Source: JAZGGS01 sp963749485 (GTDB lineage Bacteria > Bacteroidota > Ignavibacteria > Ignavibacteriales > Ignavibacteriaceae). From it: DNA of 16,867 nt. The DNA lies in the NCBI GenBank assembly GCA_963749485.1, contig CAVVMV010000001.1, positions 1-16,867 on the forward strand, in the 5' to 3' direction. Shown here piece after piece: positions 1-6,936 of the stretch; the first letter of the stretch is position 1; the number at the start of each line of letters is the position of its first letter. The position numbers were made by a program, and so were the translations under genes. The notes beneath the pieces are model-generated. The model worked only from the letters and a program-made list of their open reading frames with translations, was not told where the DNA came from and searched no databases.

Positions 1-428
1 GCCATCAAATACACAGCAAAGCCTGGAAGGATTAAGCTTCCAATTATCATATGGAATACAAAAAACATGTAAAGAGGTGATTCGATTCCACCTGTAAAAT
101 AGACTAATAATAATAAGGCGATAAGATCCAGCACCATCTGAATAAGTGAAAAGTGCAGTGGATTAATTGTGCCTGGCTCACATTTTAAAAATCTTCGGAA
201 ATAGTGAAGCAGGCTGTTGTATGTTAAAATTGAAATAGATATGATACTAAATGAAATTAATTGGGTCGATGAATATTCAATTTTTAAAACCAGGTAAGAG
301 AAGACTAATATTCCGGTGAGCATAAGAAATGCCCAGTACCTCATCTGGATGAACCATAAATTTCTTCGCCTGATGGCTTCCCAAAATTCAGTATAGTTAT
401 GTGCCCAGATCGGAATTAAACTTATCAT
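1..428 (-). CDS. Partial membrane protein, probable sensor histidine kinase N-terminus (cut by window edge)
   Basis: An open frame runs from an ATG at 428 on the minus strand to the window edge, about 142 codons without a stop. The protein starts MISLIPIWAHNYTEFW and has about four hydrophobic segments, near residues 28-47, 53-72, 94-112 and 118-142. The stretch GGIESPLYMFFVFHMIIGS resembles the membrane sensor region found at the N-terminus of many Bacteroidota histidine kinases. That match is from memory of the family, and the kinase domain itself lies outside the window. The gene follows hydA by 88 bases in the same direction with no obvious terminator between them, so it may be the last gene of the hydrogenase operon and the partner of the response regulator at the operon's other end. 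It could instead be another multi-pass membrane protein. Confidence 0.6.
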   Translation of the reverse strand, partial: MISLIPIWAHNYTEFWEAIRRRNLWFIQMRYWAFLMLTGILVFSYLVLKIEYSSTQLISFSIISISILTYNSLLHYFRRFLKCEPGTINPLHFSLIQMVLDLIALLLLVYFTGGIESPLYMFFVFHMIIGSLILPGFAVYLM

Positions 429-516
429 ATTATTTCAATTTATTAATAAATTAAGTATTTTCAGATGACTATTTGATATTCGAATAATTTATACCTACAA
501 AAAAAAGATTCTAAAT

Positions 517-2433
517 TTACGCTATATATTTTCCCCTCTTTGTATAATGTGTATGCAGCAATTTATGTGAATGCTTTCCGCAAGGTCCATCGGTCAAAAA
601 TTTGTCGTAAATTGTTAAAACATTTTCATTCTCGTGTGATTTACGAACCGGCAGAGATTCATCTTCAGAATAAATTGCTTGTGCTCTTTTCTTTCTTATC
701 TCCTCAGTGGTTGGAATTGGCTGACCGCCGCCGCCAAGACATCCGCCTGGACAAGCCATAAATTCAATAAAGTGACATTCGCTAAACTTTCCACCTGCTT
801 TTATATCTTCCATTATCTTCTTGGCATTTGCAGTACCGTGTGCAACAGCAACTTTTAGAGTTGCGCCTTTTAGCCAATCCCAATTTGGAACCAGGTGTTT
901 TAATATTTGGGGAACAGGTCCAACTTCATTAATTGGTAACTCTACATATCTAACACCTTCAAAACCTCTTACGGGTGTTATATTAGCATTTTTAAAAAGA
1001 TCTTCTGTTTTCTTGCCCGTTACCAGTTCAATTACTGTTCTTAGTGCAGCTTCCATTACACCGCCCGTTGCACCAAAAATTAATCCGGCACCGGAAGCAT
1101 CACCAAATGGTTGATCGAAATGAGATTGAGACATTTCAGGTAAATGAATTCCTGCTTCTTTTATCATTTGTCCCATTTCTCGAGTTGTTAATCCATAATC
1201 AACATCCTGGTAACCGGAGTCGTTCATTTCAGGTCTGTTGCATTCAAATTTTTTAGCAGCACAGGGCATCAAAGCAACTGTAACAATATCTTTCGGATCG
1301 ATGCCGGATTCCTTTGCATAGAAAGTTTTTAACAATGCACCGAACATTTGCTGAGGTGATTTTGCTGAACTTAGATTATCAATATATTCAGGATAAAAAT
1401 GCTCAAGATATTTTACCCATCCCGGTGAACAGGAAGTAAATTGCGGAAGTGAAACTGATTGATCTTTTTCAACAAGTGCTTTAAACAATCTAATGATCAG
1501 CTCTGTCCCTTCTTCCATAATTGTAAGATCTGCAGTAAAGTTTGTATCGAAAACTCTATCGAAACCTATCCTTCTTATAGCAGTATTCAGTTCGCCGGTA
1601 AATGATTTTCCCGGTTCCTGCCCGAATAATTCACCAATTGCTGCGCGGGGTGATGGAGCCGTTTGCATTATTACATGTTTTGCAGGATCATCAATAGCTT
1701 CCCATATTTCATCCGAAGGATCATTTGCATGTAGTGCACCAGTAGGACAACGATTGATGCACTGACCACAATTAATACAAACAACATCAGCTAACGGCTT
1801 TTCCATGAATGTACTTATGTGGGTCTGATCTCCACGGTCAATCGCTTCCAGAACTCCAACTTCCTGCAGATCTATGCAGGTTCTAACACAGCGTTTACAC
1901 ATCACACATTTGCTCATATCTCTTACAATGCTTGGCGATGAGTTATCTCTTTCAAACCTGGGTTCGGTTACATGCCCGAAAGTATATTGATCAACGCCAT
2001 ATTCGTTTGCGAGAGATTGGAGTTCGCAATTGTTATTACGCACACACGAATAACACTCACCGTAGTGCTCGCTTAAAAGAAGATCTACAATATGTCTTCT
2101 TGCTTTACGAACCATCGGTGATGTTGTGTGAAGTTTTATGGGTGATGTTATCGGGAAAGAGCAAGCTGTCTGCAGCGTTTTCATACCTTCCACTTCAACA
2201 ACACAAATTCTGCACGTTCCTGCAATACATAGATCAGGATGATGACAAAGTGTGGGAACATGAATGCTATTTTCTTTACATGCTTCTAAAATTGTTTCTC
2301 CAAACGGAACAGAAAATTTTTTATCATTTATCTCAACAGAAACTTTTCCACCAATTCCATCGTGCCCGTTAGTAGGTTTTACCTTGTGCGGCTGTTGGCT
2401 TACTGGTGCTCTTACAAGTTCTTTGGTTTCCAT
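517..2433 (-). CDS. hydA: [FeFe] hydrogenase catalytic subunit HydA (NADH-linked multimeric type)
   Basis: This 638-residue protein is the H2-forming or H2-oxidising subunit. In order it has an N-terminal [2Fe-2S] domain (C63, C74, C77, C91), a His-ligated [4Fe-4S] motif H-x3-C-x2-C-x5-C (H123, C127, C130, C136), two ferredoxin-type [4Fe-4S] sites (C176/C179/C182/C186 and C219/C222/C225/C229), and the H-cluster domain. H-cluster motif L1 reads TSCSPGW (residues 333-339), L2 MPCAAKKFE (C391) and L3 FMACPGGCLGGGG (C561, C565). The L1 motif has Ser where the usual TSCCPxW has its second Cys. The protein ends shortly after the conserved HTHY segment, with no extra C-terminal thioredoxin-like domain. 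Its ATG overlaps the hydB stop by one base, and GGGAGG about 5 bases upstream is a good ribosome binding site. The frame is intact, unlike those of hydC and the maturation genes. Confidence 0.97.
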   Translation of the reverse strand: METKELVRAPVSQQPHKVKPTNGHDGIGGKVSVEINDKKFSVPFGETILEACKENSIHVPTLCHHPDLCIAGTCRICVVEVEGMKTLQTACSFPITSPIKLHTTSPMVRKARRHIVDLLLSEHYGECYSCVRNNNCELQSLANEYGVDQYTFGHVTEPRFERDNSSPSIVRDMSKCVMCKRCVRTCIDLQEVGVLEAIDRGDQTHISTFMEKPLADVVCINCGQCINRCPTGALHANDPSDEIWEAIDDPAKHVIMQTAPSPRAAIGELFGQEPGKSFTGELNTAIRRIGFDRVFDTNFTADLTIMEEGTELIIRLFKALVEKDQSVSLPQFTSCSPGWVKYLEHFYPEYIDNLSSAKSPQQMFGALLKTFYAKESGIDPKDIVTVALMPCAAKKFECNRPEMNDSGYQDVDYGLTTREMGQMIKEAGIHLPEMSQSHFDQPFGDASGAGLIFGATGGVMEAALRTVIELVTGKKTEDLFKNANITPVRGFEGVRYVELPINEVGPVPQILKHLVPNWDWLKGATLKVAVAHGTANAKKIMEDIKAGGKFSECHFIEFMACPGGCLGGGGQPIPTTEEIRKKRAQAIYSEDESLPVRKSHENENVLTIYDKFLTDGPCGKHSHKLLHTHYTKRGKYIA

Positions 2434-3665
2434 CAGTTGCCTCCCTTTCCATTTGAGTGGAAGATTTCATCTTTAAAATTATCAAGAATTGAAATGAACG
2501 AATTAGGACTTGATTGACCCAAACCACATTTGGAAGCAACCTGCATTGTTCGTCCGAGTTCTTTAAGTGTGTTTATATATTTGAAAGTATAATCCTCTCT
2601 TTCTATCATTTTAATTCCTTCAAGTAGTTTAGTGTTACCTATTCTGCAAGGAGTGCATTGCCCGCAAGATTCTTCTTCGAAAAACTCCATAAAGTTTTTT
2701 AATACTTTAAGCATATCTCTTTGTTCATCAAAAATCATTATTGAACCGCCGGTGGATAAATCTTCATATCCAAGCTTTCTATCAAATTGATCTTTAGGTA
2801 TGCACACACCGGAAGCTCCGCCAACCTGAACAGCTTTTGCTTTTTCCGCACCAACCATTTTAAGCAGTTCGCGTATCGTTGTTCCCCATGGAAGTTCATA
2901 AACACCAGGCTTTTTGCAATCACCTGATATTGAGAACAACTTTGAGCCGGTTGATTTATCTGTTCCGCTTTTACTAAACCATTCACCCCCTTTAGTAACA
3001 ATATGCGGAACGGCAGCAAGAGTTTCAACATTATTTACTGTTGTTGGCTTTCCCATAAATCCTGTATTAACGGGATACGGTGGTCTGTTTCTTGCTTCGC
3101 CTCTATGTCCTTCAAGCGATTCTATTAATGCGGTCTCTTCACCGCAAACATAAGCGCCGGAACCGAGTCTTATTGTAATATCAAAACTAAAATCTTCTTT
3201 GCCTAAAATCTTTTCACCAAGCAGATTATCTTTTCTCATCACATCAAGATAATCTTCTAATGATGAAAGCATATATTCATATTCACCTCTCAGGTAAACA
3301 ATTCCCTCGGTTGCACCGGTAGTATAACCAGCTATAACCATACCTTCAAAAACCAATTCGGGGTATTCCATTAAAAGTACCCTGTCTTTAAAAGTGCCGG
3401 GCTCTCCTTCATCAGCATTACAAATAATATATTTTTTATCGGATTTCGCAGCGGCAGTAAGCATCCACTTTGTTGCAGTGGGGAATCCTGCACCGCCTCT
3501 TCCTTTAAGTCCTGATTCTTTCAGTTCAAACAGGATATCATTTCTTGAAAGCTCTAAAGCTTTTTTTATTCCCTCTCCCCTGGTATACGCTGAAAAAAGT
3601 ACAGGACCTGTACGTTCGGTTTTTATTTCGTTAATACTTCCATTTTCAACCTTACTTAATTTCAT
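2433..3665 (-). CDS. hydB: NADH-binding flavoprotein subunit HydB (NuoF-like), short form
   Basis: This 410-residue NuoF/HydB-family protein should bind FMN, NAD(H) and a [4Fe-4S] cluster, and pass electrons between NADH and HydA. The nucleotide-site motifs GRGGAGFP (55-62), NADEGEPG (83-90) and GSGAYVCGEE (168-177) are present. The cluster ligands are C334, C337, C340 (CGQCTPCR) and C380. The protein ends about 30 residues after C380. It has neither the N-terminal thioredoxin-like [2Fe-2S] domain nor the C-terminal two-[4Fe-4S] ferredoxin domain of the roughly 600-residue HydB in classical bifurcating HydABC complexes, so it is closer in size to complex I NuoF. Its start overlaps the end of hydC by 14 bases and no ribosome binding site is visible, which suggests translational coupling. 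The frame is intact. Confidence 0.95.
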   Translation of the reverse strand: MKLSKVENGSINEIKTERTGPVLFSAYTRGEGIKKALELSRNDILFELKESGLKGRGGAGFPTATKWMLTAAAKSDKKYIICNADEGEPGTFKDRVLLMEYPELVFEGMVIAGYTTGATEGIVYLRGEYEYMLSSLEDYLDVMRKDNLLGEKILGKEDFSFDITIRLGSGAYVCGEETALIESLEGHRGEARNRPPYPVNTGFMGKPTTVNNVETLAAVPHIVTKGGEWFSKSGTDKSTGSKLFSISGDCKKPGVYELPWGTTIRELLKMVGAEKAKAVQVGGASGVCIPKDQFDRKLGYEDLSTGGSIMIFDEQRDMLKVLKNFMEFFEEESCGQCTPCRIGNTKLLEGIKMIEREDYTFKYINTLKELGRTMQVASKCGLGQSSPNSFISILDNFKDEIFHSNGKGGN

Positions 3666-4127
3666 TCAATATTTTAACTGCTTTTTCAGGATCGAGCTTT
3701 GTATAAACTCTTTCATTAACAATCATCGAAGGTCCAACATCGCACATTCCTAAACAGTTAGTGTATTCAAGTGTAATTCGTTTATCTTTTGTTGTCTCGC
3801 CAAAGTTTATATCCAAGTTCGCGCTTAATTGCTTCTTCCACATTCTGTCTTTCCTGCCATATCGCAAACAATAGTTCTGCAAAGCCGCACAATATTTCTT
3901 CCTCTTGGTTCGGTATGAAGAAAAGAATAGAAAGATATAACGCTGTAAACTTCCACAGGATGAATATCAAGCATACGTGCTACTTCCTGTTGAGCAAAAT
4001 CACTTATGTGACTGTGGCTTCGTTGGATATCTTGTAAGACCGGCAAAAGTGAAGAACGGTCAGTACCATATTTAGTAATATAATTTTCTATCTCTTCAGT
4101 AAGTGCATTTTTCTCTTCTACTAACAT
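3652..4127 (-). CDS. hydC: HydC, NuoE-like [2Fe-2S] thioredoxin-fold subunit, broken by two frameshifts
   Basis: This is the 24-kDa/NuoE-type subunit that supports NADH oxidation in the hydrogenase. The first frame (from 4127) gives the helical N-terminus and EPRGRNIVRLCRTIVCDMAGK, with the first two cluster cysteines. The expected continuation QNVEEAIKRELGY lies in a second frame, reached near 3846-3855. The C-terminal part FGETTKDKRITLEYTNCLG, with NCLGMCDVGPSMIVN and the other two cysteines, lies in a third frame, reached near 3803-3810. Both shifts are consistent with one extra base each. The repaired length, about 158 residues, is normal for the family. The start is 3 bases past the response regulator stop, and an AAAGGAG ribosome binding site lies inside that gene's last codons. 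Conservation on both sides of each break suggests a sequence error or a very recent mutation. Confidence 0.85.
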
Positions 4128-4130
4128 AAC

Positions 4131-4511
4131 TTACTCCTTTACCTGTAATTGCAGATGTTTTTCTACTTTGTCTACTAAAACATCAGGAGCAATTGGTTTT
4201 TCAATAAAATCGTCAACAGGCACAATTTCGCTTGCGCCAAACTCCATTCCAATAGATTTTGAAACCGATGTATACATTATTATTGGTCCATTAAATTTTT
4301 TTCGCCTTAATTTCTGGGCAAGGAAGAATCCATCATCCGGCTCATCCATCATTACATCAAGAATTATTAGATCCGGTTTCCTTTCCATAACAATATTAAA
4401 TCCGTCATCAGGATTATCGGCGGTTATTACTTCATATCCCTTAGCTCTAAGTACAAGACTGCTTGCATCAAGAATATCGGGATCATCGTCTATAATTGCT
4501 ATTGTCGCCAT
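4131..4511 (-). CDS. Single-domain (REC-only) response regulator at the head of the hydrogenase operon
   Basis: This 126-residue CheY-like receiver has no output domain. The acidic pocket is IIDDDPD near residues 7-12, the phospho-acceptor is D52 in LIILDVMMD, the switch Thr is T81 in IIMYTS, and the conserved Lys is K105 in FIEKP. All the residues needed for phosphorylation are present. With no DNA-binding domain it must act by protein contact or in a phosphorelay. It is first in the operon, and its stop lies 3 bases from the hydC start, so it is very likely co-transcribed with the hydrogenase. A weak AAGG about 6 bases before the ATG is the only ribosome-binding-site candidate. The membrane protein after hydA is a candidate partner kinase; that link is inferred from position only. 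Confidence 0.9.
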   Translation of the reverse strand: MATIAIIDDDPDILDASSLVLRAKGYEVITADNPDDGFNIVMERKPDLIILDVMMDEPDDGFFLAQKLRRKKFNGPIIMYTSVSKSIGMEFGASEIVPVDDFIEKPIAPDVLVDKVEKHLQLQVKE

Positions 4512-4942
4512 TTGTTTACCTTATTATTTTTCATTTCTGTTAACATTCTCTTCTTAATATTATTTTAAAGTCATTCTGCTTCTTCATGTTAAATGCCATT
4601 ATCCGTAGAATTAATAATTACTTTAATTGATTAAAAGATTGATTTTAAAAAACCCGAGTGATCTTTTTTCTTACTTCTAAGAAGCTCTTATTCTCAAAAA
4701 AGATAAGTTTCGGGCTGTAATTGTTTTTTCGCAATTACTAAGAGTTGCCAATTATGAAATGATAATGATCTCCATCGAACTATAGTTAATGCTAAATAAT
4801 GAATGAACGAACTCCGGTTATATAAATATTATTGTTTCTCCCTTTAAATAAATTTAAGTTTATTTAAAGAAAATTTTACTAATAAATGATAGAAATAATT
4901 TTAAAAATACTTTAATACTCTTTTCAAAACTTAGGAGCGATC
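4512..4942. promoter_or_regulatory. Divergent intergenic region with stacked inverted repeats
   Basis: This 431-base AT-rich gap lies between the response regulator (minus) and the S9 peptidase (plus), so both promoters should be in it. I see no coding potential. It holds a long imperfect palindrome: CCCGA (4653-4657) with TCGGG (4710-4714), ATCTTTTTT (4661-4669) with AAAAAAGAT (4696-4704), and an inner CTTCTAAGAAG (4674-4684). A second hairpin follows, GTAATTG (4717-4723) with CAATTAC (4732-4738). AGGAG about 6 bases before the ATG at 4943 is the ribosome binding site for the peptidase. No promoter box could be assigned with confidence. Confidence 0.5.
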
Positions 4943-6883
4943 ATGAAGAAATATTACTTATTGTTTTTCATTATCCTAATCAGCTTACAGTTATTTGCAC
5001 AAGCTGATACAGATAAATTTACTATTCAGGATTTCTACTTTTATTCACGTTTCAACGGGATAGATTTTTCATCTGGAGGAGAAATGATTGCTTACGCACT
5101 TGGTGAAAAAAAGGAATGGGATGGCAAGAGAAATTACAACATTTGGATTGTAAAGGGAGAAAACAAGGAAAATCTACAACTCACAACTTCTGAAAAAAAT
5201 GATTGGAATCCCAAATGGTCGCCGGATGGTTCAACTATAGCTTTCCTTTCTACAAGAAGTGAAAAAACACAGGTTTACACAATAAGCATTAATGGCGGCG
5301 AAGCAACACAGGTTACTTTTACAGAAAGGGGCGTAAACTCTTTTGAATGGATTAATAATTCCACTGTTGCATTTCTTACAGACGAACCACGTGATTCTGT
5401 CCTAACTGCACGCGAAGAAAAAGCAGGCGGCGGATATGTTTTTGGTACAACATTTCATACTTCTACCTTATGGACTCAATCAATTAAAGATGAATCGGTT
5501 GTTAACAAAATTACTGACGGAAGTTATTATATAAGTGAGTTTGCGGCATCCAGCGATGGAAGCAGTTTTTTATTAATAACTGCTAAAAATTCTGATTTGT
5601 TTGAAAGCTTAGTTAACGGTAGAGTACTTTGGGTAGATAGTGATGGAAAAGTGTTTTACTCTTTCAATGATGCAAAAGTATTTACAGCACCTGCAATTTC
5701 TCCAGATGGAACACGAGCATGTTTTGTAGGAAATACGGTTGGTTATTCATCAAATAATGCACTTTTTTTAGTTGATAAAGAAACTTGGGAGGTAAAAAAT
5801 CTAACCACAGATTTTGACCCGACTGTTAATGAAGTTGAATGGATTGATAACGAAAACATATCCTTCAGAACTCCACGAAATGTTTACTCAGGAATTTACA
5901 GTGTAAATATTAATGGTAAAGTTACCACACTTATTGAACCACAATATGTTATTTATTCATACTCTTTAAGCACCGAAACAGGCGAGCTGGCATTTATCGG
6001 AGGCAGCAGTAATATTCCGAATGAACTTTTCGTTTCAAAATTCGAAAGAGATCCTAAAGAAGCTTTACAATTAACTGATGTTTCAACGTGGGTTCGGGAA
6101 AAAAATCTCGGCACATCTAAAGTTATACAATATCCTTCTTACGATGGAACAATTATAGAAGCCGTGTTAACCTTGCCTCCGGATTATGATGATTCAAAAC
6201 CTTACCCGTTAATGGTTCTTCCGCATGGCGGACCTGATGGAATTATTATGGATCGCTTTAATTATTTTGGGCAGATCTTCGCACAGGAAGGGTTGGTAGT
6301 ATTTGAACCAAACTTCAGGGGTGGAATTGGTTACGGTTCAAAATTTTATGCTGCAAACCGTGGTAAACTTGGCTACGTTGATTACGATGATATTATGTCC
6401 GGCGTAGATTATCTTATTAAAAATAAAATTGCAGATGAAGATAAAATGGTGGTTGGTGGATGGAGTTACGGCGGCTATATGACTAACTGGATAATAGGAC
6501 ATACGGACAAATTTAAAGCTGCGGTTAGTGTTGCCGGTGTTACCAACACAGTAAGCAACTACGCACAGAGCGATATAAATCATGGAGAGATAGCTTATTG
6601 GGAATTTGTTGGTTTGCCTGTAACAGATGTTGAACAGTTTACAAATTCTTCACCACTAGAATATTTAAAGAATGCAAAAACTCCAACACTTATAATGCAT
6701 GGAGAAGCTGATGATCGCGTGCATGTAATGCAAAGTTGGGAAATTTACAGGGCGCTGGAAGATATAGGCGTTGAAGTGGAAATGGTTTTATATCCTGATG
6801 CAAAACACAGCATAACCGCACCTAATCAGCGTGTGGATGTTTTTAAAAGATGGGTTGAGTGGTATAAAAAATATTTAAACTAA
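4943..6883 (+). CDS. Secreted S9-family serine peptidase (prolyl oligopeptidase / acylaminoacyl-peptidase type)
   Basis: This 646-residue enzyme starts with a signal peptide (MKKYYLLFFIILISLQLFAQ), so it is exported, probably to the periplasm; no T9SS sorting domain follows. The middle (about 45-370) carries WSPDGSTIAFLS-type repeats of a beta-propeller that restricts access to the active site. The C-terminal alpha/beta-hydrolase domain has the nucleophile S508 in GGWSYGGY, the likely acid D590 in GEADDRV and the base H622 in DAKHSIT. The length and layout are normal for S9 peptidases that release short peptides from N-termini. AGGAG lies about 6 bases before the ATG. The gene stands alone, divergent from the hydrogenase operon, and ends in a hairpin terminator. 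Substrate preference cannot be read from the sequence. The frame is clean. Confidence 0.95.
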   Translation: MKKYYLLFFIILISLQLFAQADTDKFTIQDFYFYSRFNGIDFSSGGEMIAYALGEKKEWDGKRNYNIWIVKGENKENLQLTTSEKNDWNPKWSPDGSTIAFLSTRSEKTQVYTISINGGEATQVTFTERGVNSFEWINNSTVAFLTDEPRDSVLTAREEKAGGGYVFGTTFHTSTLWTQSIKDESVVNKITDGSYYISEFAASSDGSSFLLITAKNSDLFESLVNGRVLWVDSDGKVFYSFNDAKVFTAPAISPDGTRACFVGNTVGYSSNNALFLVDKETWEVKNLTTDFDPTVNEVEWIDNENISFRTPRNVYSGIYSVNINGKVTTLIEPQYVIYSYSLSTETGELAFIGGSSNIPNELFVSKFERDPKEALQLTDVSTWVREKNLGTSKVIQYPSYDGTIIEAVLTLPPDYDDSKPYPLMVLPHGGPDGIIMDRFNYFGQIFAQEGLVVFEPNFRGGIGYGSKFYAANRGKLGYVDYDDIMSGVDYLIKNKIADEDKMVVGGWSYGGYMTNWIIGHTDKFKAAVSVAGVTNTVSNYAQSDINHGEIAYWEFVGLPVTDVEQFTNSSPLEYLKNAKTPTLIMHGEADDRVHVMQSWEIYRALEDIGVEVEMVLYPDAKHSITAPNQRVDVFKRWVEWYKKYLN

Positions 6884-6912
6884 AAGAAGGCAGCAATAAG
6901 CCGCCTTCTTTT
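6882..6912 (+). terminator. Bidirectional hairpin terminator between convergent genes
   Basis: AAAAGAAGGC (6882-6891) pairs with GCCTTCTTTT (6903-6912) over a short loop and is followed by a T-run, directly after the S9 peptidase stop. The A-run on the left arm gives a T-run on the other strand, so it can also terminate the minus-strand C25 peptidase gene, which ends at 6937. Confidence 0.85.
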
Positions 6913-6936
6913 TCCCTCTAAAGATAACACACAAAA

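Noticed and set aside
540..2476. Plus-strand open frames (for example 540-761, 821-1114, 1932-2372)
   Set aside because: They are opposite hydA, which has clear domain and motif support over its whole length; their translations show no family features.
3652..4127. Programmed ribosomal frameshifting in hydC
   Set aside because: There are two shifts close together with no recognisable slippery site plus stimulator, and several other genes in the window are also broken; indel error or mutation is simpler.
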